Assembly (NCBI RefSeq): GCF_036014115.1
Contig: NZ_CP107913.1
Location: 8,239,501 to 8,303,500, forward strand
Reading direction: 5' to 3'
Source of the DNA: Streptomyces sp. NBC_00448
GTDB taxonomy: Bacteria; Actinomycetota; Actinomycetes; Streptomycetales; Streptomycetaceae
DNA length: 64,000 nucleotides
The position numbers were made by a program, and so were the translations under genes. Positions 17,134-26,541 of this stretch are shown piece after piece. Below the pieces are notes generated by a model. It was not told the DNA's origin, did no database searches, and saw only the letters and a list, made by a program, of their open reading frames with translations. Position 1 is the first letter of the stretch. Each line of letters opens with the position of its first letter.

Positions 17134-18653
17134 GACTGCCGAGCGACGAGCCCACTGCCGCCACCGGCACCCGAACCGCCCCCGGCCGCCGGACCGTCCT
17201 GCGGGCCGGCGCGGTCGGCGCCGTCGCCGCCGGGACGGTCGCCGTGGCCGGCGCCGCCCCCGCGTCGGCCGCGTCCGCCACCCACCGCTTCGATCCCGAG
17301 CCGGGCGCGCCCGGTGTCGGCGACCCGCTCTTCCCGACGCTCGGCAACGGCGGCTACCGGGTCACGCACTACGACCTGACCTTCGACTTCACCCCGGTCA
17401 GCTACGACTTCACCGGTGTCGTGGCGATGCGCGCGCTGGCCACCCAGGACCTGTCGGCGTTCAACCTCGACACCGACGGGCACACCATCGACCGGGTGAC
17501 CGTGGACGGGCGGGACGCGGCATGGGCGCTCTCGCTCGGTCAGAGCGGCCAGGAGCTGACCGTCACCCCCGCCCTGCCGCTGCACGACGGGGCCCCGTTC
17601 ACCGTCGAGGTCCGCTACCACGGCAACGGCAAGGACCACCGGTCCGGCCTCAGCGGCTGGGTGTTCGGCGCCGACGGCGGCTTCGCCTGCGCCGCCCAGG
17701 CGTCACGCGCCGACACCTTCTTCCCCTGCAACGACACCCCCTCCGACAAGGCCGCGTGGACCTTCCACATCAGCGCCCCCGAGGGCTATGTCGCCACCGC
17801 CAACGGCGAGTTGCTGCGCAGGACGCCACGCTCGGACGGCTCGGCGGTCTGGCACTTCGCGCTGCGCGAGCCGATGCCCACCGAACTGTGCGGGATCGCC
17901 GTCGTCAAGGGCACCTACCTGTACGGCGCGAGCCACACCGGGCTGCCGCTGCGCCACGTCGTCCCGCAGGGCGAGGAGGACACCTACGCCCCGGTGGTGG
18001 CGCGGACGGCGGACCATCTCGCCTGGCTGGAGGCGAAGTTCGGGCGCTTCCCGTTCTCGCTGTACGGCCTGCACATCTACGGCGGCTACACCGACGCCCT
18101 GGAGAACCAGACGCTGAGCCTGTTCGGCACCAACTGGTTCAAGCCCAACGCGGACGGCAACCCGACGTGGGAGAACACGATGGTGCACGAGCTGACCCAC
18201 CAGTGGTGGGGCGACTCGGTCACGCCGCGCGACTGGCAGCAGGCATGGCTCAACGAGGGCCCGGCGACGTACTACGCGGCCCTCTACAGCGAGGAGCGCG
18301 GCTGGTCGGTGCTGGCGGACGCGATGCGGAAGACCTACGGCTCGCTGAACGCCGTCCGCGCCGCCGACGGACCGCCCGGGCTGCCGAACGCGCTCGGCGG
18401 CACCAACATCTACGACGGCGGCGCGCTCGTGCTCTACGCCCTGCGGATGCGGGCCGGCCAGGCGCGGTTCGACCGGATCATGCGGCTGTGGCCGGAGCGC
18501 TTCAGGAACTCCAACGCGTCGAGCGAGGACTTCATCCGGCACGCCGTGCAGGTCACCGGGGACCCCTCCCTCGACCCCTTCCTGCGTGACTGGCTCTTCG
18601 GCGCCGTCAACCCCCCGATGCCGGGCCACCCCGACTGGAGCGTGAGCGCGTGA
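17130..18653 (+). CDS. Secreted M1-family zinc aminopeptidase
   Basis: The 507-residue protein has a twin-arginine-type signal (GRRTVLRAG, cleavage near residue 48), an M1 N-terminal beta domain and a thermolysin-like catalytic domain. Zinc ligands and catalytic residues are plain: HELTH at 353-357 and E376 (NEGPATY) 19 residues later. The exopeptidase GAMEN motif is replaced by TDALENQ (about 321-327). The protein lacks the long C-terminal domain of classical aminopeptidase N. GTG 17130 overlaps the upstream stop, and its own stop overlaps the next GTG. A protease within a glycan operon suggests a glycoprotein substrate, which is inference. Confidence 0.9.
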   Translation: MRLPSDEPTAATGTRTAPGRRTVLRAGAVGAVAAGTVAVAGAAPASAASATHRFDPEPGAPGVGDPLFPTLGNGGYRVTHYDLTFDFTPVSYDFTGVVAMRALATQDLSAFNLDTDGHTIDRVTVDGRDAAWALSLGQSGQELTVTPALPLHDGAPFTVEVRYHGNGKDHRSGLSGWVFGADGGFACAAQASRADTFFPCNDTPSDKAAWTFHISAPEGYVATANGELLRRTPRSDGSAVWHFALREPMPTELCGIAVVKGTYLYGASHTGLPLRHVVPQGEEDTYAPVVARTADHLAWLEAKFGRFPFSLYGLHIYGGYTDALENQTLSLFGTNWFKPNADGNPTWENTMVHELTHQWWGDSVTPRDWQQAWLNEGPATYYAALYSEERGWSVLADAMRKTYGSLNAVRAADGPPGLPNALGGTNIYDGGALVLYALRMRAGQARFDRIMRLWPERFRNSNASSEDFIRHAVQVTGDPSLDPFLRDWLFGAVNPPMPGHPDWSVSA

Positions 18654-20914
18654 AGCCGACCATCCGCACCGCCGTACTCGCCGTCGCCGCGCTGGCCGCC
18701 ACCGTGCTGCCCGCCGGCGCCGCGTCCGCCACCTCGTCCGCCTCGGCCGCGCGGCCCGGCCCGACCGTCTACCAGGCCGCGCCCAGCGGCAGCGGCGACG
18801 TCTGCGACCGTGCGCGCCCCTGCTCCCTGGACGGCGCGCGGGCCAAGGTCCGCGCCGACATCGCCGACGGCATGGACCGTGACGTGCGGGTCGAACTGCG
18901 CGGCGGCACCTACCCGTTGACCGCGCCCCTGACGCTCGGCCCGGACGACTCCGGCCGCGACGGGCACACCGTCACCTGGGCCGCCGCGCCCGGTGCGCAC
19001 CCCGTGCTGTCCGGCGGCCGCACCCTGACGGGCTGGACGAAGAACCACGACGGCACCTGGACCGCCGCCGTGCCCGCGGGAGTGACGCCCCGTCAGCTCT
19101 TCGTCGGCGGCCGGCGCGCGACACCGGCCCGGGGCGCCGCCTGCGCCGCGAGCGTCTGCCACGCGACGAAGGACGGCCTGACCGGAGCCGTCGCGACCGG
19201 CATCGCGCGGTGGACCCGCCCGACCGACGTGACCGCCGTCATCAAGGTCCGCTGGCGCAACTACCAGTGCCGGGTCACCGGCGTCAGCGGCGACGTGCTG
19301 ACCTTCGCGCAGCCGTGCTGGGCCGACTCCTCCAGCGGCACCGGCCGCACCGGCCCCGCCTGGGACACCACCACGGTGGACTCCACCCGCTACACGGGCG
19401 TCGCCTGGTTCCAGAACGCGCCCGAACTCCTCGACACGCCGGGCGAGTTCGTCTGGAACTCGGCGGCCCGTACGGTCACCTACCTGCCGCTGCCCGGGCA
19501 GGACATGGGCCGCGACCAGGCCGTCACCCCCGCCACCGAGCACCTCGCGGTCCTCGACCACGCGCACGACCTGGACCTGATCGGCATCGGCTTCGCCTAC
19601 GCCGCCTACCACCAGCCCGACACCGCGGACGGGTACGCGGGCACCCAGGCCGGCCTCACCCTCACCGGAGCGAGCGGCCCCGCCGACCAGTCCGGCCGCT
19701 ACTACACCAAGCCGTCCGGCGCGCTCACCGTCGACGGCGGCCGCGACGTACACGTCCAGGGCACCGACTTCACCCACCTCGGCGGCGCGGGGGCGGTGCT
19801 CCAGGACGGCACCCAGCACTCCTCGGTCACCCGCTCCCGCTTCACCGACCTGTCCTCCGGCGCCCTCTACATCGGCGACACCGACCCGAACCCGGCGCCC
19901 GGCCTCGCGGGCACCGACAACACGGTGGCGTACGACACCATCGACCAGGCGGGAGTCGAGTACACCGACGCCGCCGGGATCTGGGCCGGTTACGAGGCCG
20001 GCCTGACCGTCGACCACAACACGCTGGAGCACCTGCCCTACTCCGGCGTCTCCGTCGGATGGGGCTGGAACCAGCCCGGCGCGCAGCAGTCGGTGCTGCG
20101 CGACAACCACATCACGGACAACCGGATCACCGACGTCATGACGGTCAAGGACGGCCAGCACGACGGCGGCGCGATCTACACCCAAGGCGACCAGCCGGGG
20201 ACGGTGATCTCCGGCAACTACATCAACCGCTCCGCGTACGGCAACACCGAGCGCGACGGCAACGGCATCTACCTGGACGAGCAGTCCTCCCACATCACCG
20301 TGGCGGACAACGTCCTGACCCGCCTCGGCTACAAGTGGATCTCCAACTGGGCGGACTACGGCATCCAGAACACCGCCACCGGCAACTGGACGGACACCGA
20401 CGCCCCCGCCCTGGCCGGCACCGGCTCGGTGGCGACCGGCAACCACACCCGGCTCGACACGCTGCCGGCCCAGGCCACCGCGATCGCCGCCCGGGCGGGC
20501 GCCGACGGCCCGCACGTCGAACCGCTGCCCGCCGACCTGGCCCGGGCCGGCACGGCCACCCAGTCCGCCACCGACGGCACGGCCACGGCCGCGAACGCGA
20601 TCGACGGCGACACCACCACCGACGCGCTCACGCTCGCCGGCGCCGGCTCCTGGTGGCAGACCGACCTCGGCGCGGTCCGCCCGATCGACCGGATCGAAAT
20701 CTGGAACGACGCCACCATGGCCACCGCCGACGTCGACGTGTCGATCAGCGCCACGCCCGACTTCGCCCGGGCCACCACGGTGCACCTCGGCGGCAAGGCG
20801 CTGCGGCCCAGCATCCTGGACCACCTGCACGCCCGGGGCCGCTACGTGCGGATCACCGCGACCGGCACCGGCCCGGCCCGGATCGGGCTGGCCGAGGTGC
20901 GCGTCCACTCCTGA
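18650..20914 (+). CDS. Secreted right-handed beta-helix protein with C-terminal F5/8-type domain
   Basis: The 754-residue protein has a Sec signal peptide (about 1-27), a region resembling pectate-lyase-like and glycosidase beta-helix proteins (VYQAAPSGSG, ELRGGTYPL, APGAHPVLSGGRTLTGW), and many right-handed parallel beta-helix repeats (about 270-600). A discoidin/F5-8-like carbohydrate-binding domain follows (about 625-754, ANAIDGDTTTDA and WWQTDLGA). Such proteins cleave or bind polysaccharides, but the exact activity is not readable. GTG 18650 overlaps the aminopeptidase stop (GTGA), making it the last coupled gene of the importer operon. Confidence 0.87.
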   Translation: MKPTIRTAVLAVAALAATVLPAGAASATSSASAARPGPTVYQAAPSGSGDVCDRARPCSLDGARAKVRADIADGMDRDVRVELRGGTYPLTAPLTLGPDDSGRDGHTVTWAAAPGAHPVLSGGRTLTGWTKNHDGTWTAAVPAGVTPRQLFVGGRRATPARGAACAASVCHATKDGLTGAVATGIARWTRPTDVTAVIKVRWRNYQCRVTGVSGDVLTFAQPCWADSSSGTGRTGPAWDTTTVDSTRYTGVAWFQNAPELLDTPGEFVWNSAARTVTYLPLPGQDMGRDQAVTPATEHLAVLDHAHDLDLIGIGFAYAAYHQPDTADGYAGTQAGLTLTGASGPADQSGRYYTKPSGALTVDGGRDVHVQGTDFTHLGGAGAVLQDGTQHSSVTRSRFTDLSSGALYIGDTDPNPAPGLAGTDNTVAYDTIDQAGVEYTDAAGIWAGYEAGLTVDHNTLEHLPYSGVSVGWGWNQPGAQQSVLRDNHITDNRITDVMTVKDGQHDGGAIYTQGDQPGTVISGNYINRSAYGNTERDGNGIYLDEQSSHITVADNVLTRLGYKWISNWADYGIQNTATGNWTDTDAPALAGTGSVATGNHTRLDTLPAQATAIAARAGADGPHVEPLPADLARAGTATQSATDGTATAANAIDGDTTTDALTLAGAGSWWQTDLGAVRPIDRIEIWNDATMATADVDVSISATPDFARATTVHLGGKALRPSILDHLHARGRYVRITATGTGPARIGLAEVRVHS

Positions 20915-21158
20915 CCAATCGACTCGCCGACGGCCGCGGCCGGTTCGGGAACACCTGCGGCCGCGACCCGGCCCGCACGTCCGAACCGGCCCGGCCGCAC
21001 CCTCGACCCTCCCCGGATACCTCGGCCCGGCCCCGCGCACCCCGACCGGCCCCGCCCGGAGCCGACGTGAGCCCTCGCCCAGGCCCCCAACTGACCCACC
21101 CCGAACCACCCCGAACCACCGTTCCGCATCCATTGGCCCGCCCCACACCGGAGATGAC

Positions 21159-22013
21159 ATGCGACCCGACCCGCGTTCCCTCGGCTCCTCCCGCCCCGCT
21201 CCCGACGCGTCCCGCACCTCCACCCCCACCGGTATCCCCACCCGTCTCCGCTCGCGCCGCCGTACGCTGCTGCGCTCGGCGACCGTCGCCGGGGCGGCCG
21301 CGCTGCTCGGCGTCGCCATGACCGGGCAGTCGTGGGCCTCGACGCCCACCTCCTCCTGGAGCACGGGCGCGCCGACCCCGGTCAGCCGGCTCACGCTCCC
21401 GATGTCCTTCGAGTCCGCGCCCGACGCCGGCGGCATCTACTTCGCGTATTACACGACGCTGGAGAGCGGCACCCGCCCGTACGCCGGCTTCCAGCCGAAG
21501 GAGGTGGACGCCGAGGGCCGCCCCACCCTCCAGGCGGTGTTCAGCTCCTTCAACGCCGCGGCCACCACGACCGACGCCAACTGCTCCTACGGCGCGGACG
21601 GCGGGGCCGGCGTGAGCTGCGCGGCACGCTTCGCCTACACCAAGGGCACGATGTACGCGCTGGTGCTGCAGCGGGCGAGCGTCACCGGTGACACCCAGCT
21701 CATGACCGGGGACGTGGTGGACGAGGCGACCGGCGCGACCGTGACCCACATCGGCAGCTTCAGCCTGCCGTCCGACTCGGGCCGCTTCAAGCCCGCCGAC
21801 TCCGGCTTCATCGAGCCCTACCTGACCGCCGGATGCGGCCAGCAGGTCACCGTGACCTACGGCGCCCCGGTCGGCTCGGAAGGCGGCACCGACTACACCG
21901 GCGGCCTCCCGGCCGTCACCGACCCGAGCTCGGGCAGCTGCCTCAGCACCACGTCCACCAGCACGCCCCAGGGCCGCCAGGTCACCGTGACCGGGAACAC
22001 CTTCACCGGGTGA
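21159..22013 (+). CDS. Tat-exported protein, possibly DUF3472-like
   Basis: The 284-residue protein has a long N-terminus with RSRRRTLLRSATVAG and a hydrophobic run ending near residue 61, consistent with twin-arginine export. The mature part begins with a beta-rich region (GGIYFAYYTTLES, YAGFQPKE, LQAVFSSF) reminiscent of DUF3472 carbohydrate-associated proteins. Cysteines in NCSYGADGG and VSCAARF may form a disulfide. It follows the CAZyme operon after 244 bp, so a role in glycan binding is possible. The family assignment is tentative. Confidence 0.7.
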   Translation: MRPDPRSLGSSRPAPDASRTSTPTGIPTRLRSRRRTLLRSATVAGAAALLGVAMTGQSWASTPTSSWSTGAPTPVSRLTLPMSFESAPDAGGIYFAYYTTLESGTRPYAGFQPKEVDAEGRPTLQAVFSSFNAAATTTDANCSYGADGGAGVSCAARFAYTKGTMYALVLQRASVTGDTQLMTGDVVDEATGATVTHIGSFSLPSDSGRFKPADSGFIEPYLTAGCGQQVTVTYGAPVGSEGGTDYTGGLPAVTDPSSGSCLSTTSTSTPQGRQVTVTGNTFTG

Positions 22014-22067
22014 CCGGGTGACCGGGTGACCGGGTGACGGAGTGACGGAGTGACGGAGTGACCGAGT
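22012..22067 (+). repeat. Seven tandem 8-bp repeats starting at the stop codon
   Basis: Three TGACCGGG, three TGACGGAG and one TGACCGAG follow without gaps from 22012, the first containing the stop codon itself. Because 8 is not a multiple of 3, TGA occurs in all three frames. A small inverted repeat, TCACC-G-GGTGA (22069-22079), follows and may act as part of a terminator between convergent genes. Confidence 0.88.
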
Positions 22068-22126
22068 TCACCGGGTGACCTTCTCCACCCGGTGACCGCT
22101 CCGTCCGGCCCAGGCGGCCGGACGGG

Positions 22127-22663
22127 TCAGCCCAGGCGGCCGACGTGCGCCAGTGCCTGCTTGAGCAGGATGCCGCGGCCGCCTGGCATCTCCTCCTGGA
22201 GCTGCGCCGAGGACGCCTCCTGCGGGGTGAACCAGACCAGGTCCAGCGCGTCCTGCCGCGGGCGGCAGTCACCCGCCACCGGCACGACGTACGCGAGCGA
22301 GACCGCGTGCTGCCGCGGGTCGTGGTAGGCCGTGACGCCCTCGGTCGGGAAGAACTCCGCGACGGTGAACGGCTGGAGCGAGGCGGGCACCCGCGGCAGC
22401 GCGACCGGCCCGAGGTCCTTCTCCAGGTGCCGCACGAGCGCGTCCCGCACCCGTTCGTGGTGCAGCACCCGCCCGGAGACGAGGCTGCGGCTGACCGTCC
22501 CGTCCGGTCCGATGCGCAGCAGCAGCCCGATGTGGGTGACTTCTCCGTTGTCGTCGACCCGCACCGGCACGGCGTCGACGTAGAGGATCGGCATACGAGC
22601 GCGGGCCAGCTCCAGTTCCTCGGGAGCCAGCCAGCCGGGCGTGGTGTCGGTCATGTCAGCCAT
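22127..22663 (-). CDS. NUDIX-like DUF4916 family protein
   Basis: The 178-residue protein begins WLAPEELELARARMPILYVDAVPVRV, typical of the actinobacterial DUF4916/NUDIX-like family. The Nudix box is degenerate: G-x5-E-x7-R is kept (GRVLHHERVRDALVR) but the following REUxEE becomes RHLEKDLG, so two metal-binding Glu positions are changed. Hydrolase activity on a nucleoside diphosphate is therefore uncertain. ATG 22663 or ATG 22654 could be the start. It is convergent with the upstream secreted-protein gene. Confidence 0.85.
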   Translation of the reverse strand: MADMTDTTPGWLAPEELELARARMPILYVDAVPVRVDDNGEVTHIGLLLRIGPDGTVSRSLVSGRVLHHERVRDALVRHLEKDLGPVALPRVPASLQPFTVAEFFPTEGVTAYHDPRQHAVSLAYVVPVAGDCRPRQDALDLVWFTPQEASSAQLQEEMPGGRGILLKQALAHVGRLG

Positions 22664-22752
22664 TGCGTGATCGTACGTGGAGCGGCGCGCTCTCCACTAT
22701 GACGTGGGGTACTCCGAGCAGCGCCGCTCCACCGGGTCATCCGTTCATCTGC

Positions 22753-25700
22753 TCATCCGGCCGCCGCCGTGGCGGTCAGCGCGCTGATGCGCTGCGCGCC
22801 GGCGGGCGTGCCGGGGGCCGCGCTGGTCAGGTCCAGCCGCAGCCGCGCGCTGTCGACGGCGGTGAAGGAGACGACCGTGGGGCTGTCGCTCGCGCTCGCC
22901 CAGGAGACGGCCGGGTGCTGCACCGGGGCCCAGCGGTCGCCGTCCCAGTACGACACCGTGACCGTGGCCGGCAGCGTGTGCGTCGCGTCCACGGTGAAGG
23001 AGACGGAGACGGTGTCGACGCGGCGGGCGGTGGCCCAGGTGACCGAGACCCAGTCCGCGGGGCGGGCACCGTTGAACGCGGGCAGCAGCGCGGTGGCGCT
23101 CTTGGCGAAGGCGTTGGACCAGCCGGTGGCCGGGTCGCCGTCGAGCATCGCGGCCGGCAGCGAGGAGGGCGAGCCGGAGTAGCTCGCGTCGGCCAGCGGG
23201 TAGGACGGCGTGCCGGGGCCGGGGTCCGGGACGAAGCGCGCCGGGGGAGTGCCGGCCACCGCGCCGGGCGCGCGCGTGCTGCGCACCGAGGTGGTGCCGC
23301 GGTGCAGGCCGGGGGCGCTCGCGGTCACGTCGAGGTGTCCCGCGCTCGTGCCGGAGCGCACGATGGCGAGGGCCTTGCCGTGGAAGGCGGTGCGGGTGGT
23401 GGCCTGGTAGCGCTCGGCGCTCTCCTGCTGCCCGTTGTCCAGGCCGGCCAGGGAGCCGCCGGAGACGGTGAAGGTGAGCAGGTGGTCGGCGCCGGGCACC
23501 ACCACGCCGTGGGAGTCGATCACTTCGGCGGTGACGTAGACCAGCGAGTCGCCGTCGGCCACCGCGGAGGCGCGGTCCGGGGTGAGCCGGACGGCGTGCG
23601 GCTCGCCCGCGGTGCGCAGCACGTCGGTGGCCACCACCTTGCCGTTCCTGCGGGCGACCGCCTTCAGCTCGCCGGCGGCGAACGGCACCTGCCAGGTCAG
23701 GTGGAGCTTGCCCGCGCTGCCGTTCGGGCTGGTGTAACTGCCCGGGTAGGCGCCGGTGGTGACGGTCTTGTCGTCTCCGGTCGGCTCGGTGGTCTCCAGG
23801 TAGGTACGCCCGTCCACCGTCTTCTTGGTGTCGAAGCGGCGCACCCCGAGCGAGCGGCCGTTGAGGTAGAGCTCGACGGTGTCCACGGTGGAGTACGCCC
23901 ACACCTCGACGGTCTCGCCCGGCCGGTGGTCCGTCCAGTCCATCGGCAGCAGGTGCACCATCGGCTCGGACGTCCACTGGCTGCGGAAGAGGTGGTACAT
24001 GTCCTTCGGGAAGCCGGCCGTGTCGACCGCGCCGAAGAACGACGCCTTCACCGGGAAGACGCCGTACGGCGTCGGCTCGCCGATGTAGTCGGTGCCGGAC
24101 CAGAGGAACTCGCCGGCGAAGAAGGCCCGGTCGCGGTCCTTCTTCAGGCCGTACTCGCCGCTCATGGTCCACGACGCGAGGTTGTTGTCGAACGAGGAGG
24201 TGGCCCGCCGGCCGGGGGTGTGGTTCTCGCCGGTGTTGAGGTGCTGCGGCTCCTGGTAGGTGCCGCGGGTCGAGGTCTCCGAGGACGACTCGGACTCGAA
24301 GAGGAACAGGTGCGGATAGCGGGCGTGCAGCGCGTCCACGGAGGCGGCGGTGTTGTAGTTGAGGCCGAGGCCGTCGAGCTTGGCGAGCATCAGGTCGGCG
24401 GGGGAGCCGGCCGCCGGCATGCCGCGGTACTTGTCGGAGCCGATGACGATCGGGCGGGTGGTGTCGAGCGCGCGGATCGCGGCGATCAGCCCGTCGGCCA
24501 TGGCCAGGCCCGCGGTGGAGGTGGAGTCGGGGATCTCGTTGCCGATCGACCACATCATCACCGCGGGCGAGTTGCGGGCGGCGGACACCATCTCCGCGAT
24601 GTCGGCGGCGCTGTCGGCGTCGAAGAACCGGCCGTAGTCGTAGGTGTTCTTGCCGGTGCGCCAGCAGTCGAACGCCTCGACCATCATCACGATGCCCAGC
24701 TCCTCGCAGACCCGGATCATCTCCGGCGACGGCGGGTTGTGGGAGGTGCGGAAGGCGTTGACGCCCATGGACTTCATGATCGTCATCTGGCGCAGCACCG
24801 CGTCGTAGTGGATCGCGGCGCCGAGCGCGCCCTGGTCGTGGTGGAGGTCCACGCCGCGGATCTTGGTGGGCTCGCCGTTGACGGACAGGCCGTGGTCCGG
24901 GTCGAGGGTGAAGTGGCGCAGGCCGAAGGTGGTGGTGACGGTGTCCACCGTCTCGCCGTGCACCTGGACGTCCGTCTCCAGGGTGTACCGGTTCTCCGGA
25001 GTGGCGTACGACCACAACTGCGGCCGCTCCACGCGCAGTTGCGTGGTGACGTCCTGCGCGCCGGTCGCCGCCGCCAGCGTCAGCGGCGAGCTGGCCCGCG
25101 CGACCTGGCGGCCCTGGCGGTCCCGGACGGTGTTGACCACGGTGGCGGCGACGGCGCCGCCGGTCTCGTTGACGACACCGACCTGGGCGCGCACGGTGGC
25201 GTAGCCGCTTCCCTGCCGCGGGTTCAGCGTGTCGGCGAGGTCGGGCGTGGTGACGTAGGTGCCGTGCCGGGCGACGTGCACCGGGTCGGTGAGGACCAGC
25301 CGGGCGTTGCGGTAGATGCCGCTGCCCGAATACCAGCGGCTGCTGGGCAGTTGGTTGCGGACCTGGACCGCGATCACGTTGGCCGTGCGGCCGTCGGTGT
25401 GCAGCAGGTCGGTGAGGTCGTAGGCGAACCCGGTGTAGCCGTAGGGGTGGGTGCCGACCAGAGTGCCGTTGCAGTAGACGGAGCTGTCCATGTAGACGCC
25501 GTCGAACTCGACCGAGACGCGGCGGCCCTTGACGGCGGCCGGCAGGGTGAACGACCTGCGGTACCAGCCGAGTCCGCCGGGCAGGAAGCCGGTGCCGCCG
25601 GAGGTGTTGTCGGCGGTGGTGGGGGTCTGCTCGATGCTCCAGTCGTGCGGGACGCGGACGGCCCGCCAGCGGGAGTCGTCGTAGCCGGGGTCGGCGGCGT

Positions 25701-25917
25701 CGGCGTAGGAGCCGGTGGGGTCGGTGATGCCGGCCGGGTTCACCAGCGCGAAGCGCCAGCCGTCCGCGAGGTCGACGGTGCGGGGGAGGGCGGAGGGCGA
25801 GCCGGCCGGCCGCGCCGGGTCGGTGTGGGCGCTCGCGGTCGCGGCGAGCCCGGGCAGTGCGGGGGCCGCGGCTCCGGCCGCTCCTGCGATCAGAAAAGAC
25901 CTGCGGTCGACCGGCAT
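22753..25917 (-). CDS. Secreted glycoside hydrolase family 2 (beta-galactosidase type, DUF4982)
   Basis: The 1054-residue protein has a twin-arginine signal (VDRRSFLIAG, 3-12), a GH2 sugar-binding domain (about 45-210), an immunoglobulin-like domain, the TIM barrel, DUF4982 and Ig-like domains, and a C-terminal F5/8-type domain (about 915-1054). The acid/base is E461 in SIGNEIPDS; the nucleophile is probably E543 in ESESSSETSTRG. Such enzymes release beta-linked galactose or related sugars from side chains. ATG 25917 heads the Tat signal with AGAAGGG upstream. A putative operator lies about 200 bp upstream, shared with the divergent gene. Confidence 0.93.
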   Translation of the reverse strand: MPVDRRSFLIAGAAGAAAPALPGLAATASAHTDPARPAGSPSALPRTVDLADGWRFALVNPAGITDPTGSYADAADPGYDDSRWRAVRVPHDWSIEQTPTTADNTSGGTGFLPGGLGWYRRSFTLPAAVKGRRVSVEFDGVYMDSSVYCNGTLVGTHPYGYTGFAYDLTDLLHTDGRTANVIAVQVRNQLPSSRWYSGSGIYRNARLVLTDPVHVARHGTYVTTPDLADTLNPRQGSGYATVRAQVGVVNETGGAVAATVVNTVRDRQGRQVARASSPLTLAAATGAQDVTTQLRVERPQLWSYATPENRYTLETDVQVHGETVDTVTTTFGLRHFTLDPDHGLSVNGEPTKIRGVDLHHDQGALGAAIHYDAVLRQMTIMKSMGVNAFRTSHNPPSPEMIRVCEELGIVMMVEAFDCWRTGKNTYDYGRFFDADSAADIAEMVSAARNSPAVMMWSIGNEIPDSTSTAGLAMADGLIAAIRALDTTRPIVIGSDKYRGMPAAGSPADLMLAKLDGLGLNYNTAASVDALHARYPHLFLFESESSSETSTRGTYQEPQHLNTGENHTPGRRATSSFDNNLASWTMSGEYGLKKDRDRAFFAGEFLWSGTDYIGEPTPYGVFPVKASFFGAVDTAGFPKDMYHLFRSQWTSEPMVHLLPMDWTDHRPGETVEVWAYSTVDTVELYLNGRSLGVRRFDTKKTVDGRTYLETTEPTGDDKTVTTGAYPGSYTSPNGSAGKLHLTWQVPFAAGELKAVARRNGKVVATDVLRTAGEPHAVRLTPDRASAVADGDSLVYVTAEVIDSHGVVVPGADHLLTFTVSGGSLAGLDNGQQESAERYQATTRTAFHGKALAIVRSGTSAGHLDVTASAPGLHRGTTSVRSTRAPGAVAGTPPARFVPDPGPGTPSYPLADASYSGSPSSLPAAMLDGDPATGWSNAFAKSATALLPAFNGARPADWVSVTWATARRVDTVSVSFTVDATHTLPATVTVSYWDGDRWAPVQHPAVSWASASDSPTVVSFTAVDSARLRLDLTSAAPGTPAGAQRISALTATAAAG

Positions 25918-26113
25918 GGTGGGACCCTTCTCGTCGACGCGTGCACCGATGGCGCCCTGAAGAGGCGTCATAACTGACCAGCATTGAACAGAACCAACCA
26001 GGAACTCACGGATTCTCGCATCGCCGCACTGTCGCGGGTCAAGGGGTGCGGCACGGCTTTCGCGGTCGCCGACCGCAGGTCGCGGCCGGTGCGCCGGGTC
26101 CGGCGGACGCCTT

Positions 26114-26427
26114 TACAACGATGGAGAAACCCGGTCGCCACGACATCGAACCTGTGCGGTCGCCGCGACGCTCTCCTGGCGCGCGCCAGGCGTGCGGGCT
26201 CCTTCGTGCGCGGCTGCGCGAGGCGCCGGCGACGCTCTTCCCGACCGGCCCGCTTCTCCTGGAGCGGGCTTCAAACCTGCTGATGGGCATGGGTGTTCGG
26301 ATATTCGTGGGGCGCGGTGCGCCGTGGCCGGACATCGCGAAACGCGGCGGAAATCTGTCCGGTACAGGGGATGGACATGACATCTGGGCTGTGCTGTCAT
26401 CATCTCGCCTCGCTTTACATCGTTGTA
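26114..26427. promoter_or_regulatory. Divergent control region with paired TACAACGATG sites
   Basis: The 624-bp gap between the divergent GH2 and DUF4965 genes (25918-26541) has no convincing gene. It holds TACAACGATG at 26114-26123 and, inverted, the near-palindrome TACATCGTTGTA at 26416-26427, which reads TACAACGATGTA on the other strand. Both are preceded by a T-run (TTTACA). The shared decamer in inverted orientation, one near each gene, looks like a repressor binding pair distinct from the GTAANCGNTTAC sites. Confidence 0.5.
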
Positions 26428-26541
26428 GGAATCTCTTCCGACGGGCACGCCCCAAGCCGCCGCTTCGGTCTGCCCCACCCGGGCCGGAGCGCGCGCCCCT
26501 GCCATTCCGCTCCGCACGGGAGCGGTTCCTGGAGGAAACCG

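Noticed and set aside
18434..21436. A 1000-codon open frame on the minus strand opposite the aminopeptidase and beta-helix genes
   Set aside because: It is the antisense shadow of high-GC3 genes; the product is Gly/Arg/Val low-complexity with no domains, while the plus-strand genes have signal peptides and catalytic motifs.
13411..22013. Secondary-metabolite gene cluster
   Set aside because: No synthase, NRPS, PKS, terpene or RiPP genes occur; the content is sugar import and CAZymes.
22012..22067. CRISPR or iteron origin
   Set aside because: Units are 8 bp with no spacers and no replication gene nearby; it is a simple tandem repeat after a stop codon.
22663..25977. An 1104-codon open frame on the plus strand opposite the GH2 gene
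   Set aside because: Antisense shadow; composition is Gly/Val/Arg-rich without motifs, and the GH2 catalytic residues are on the minus strand.
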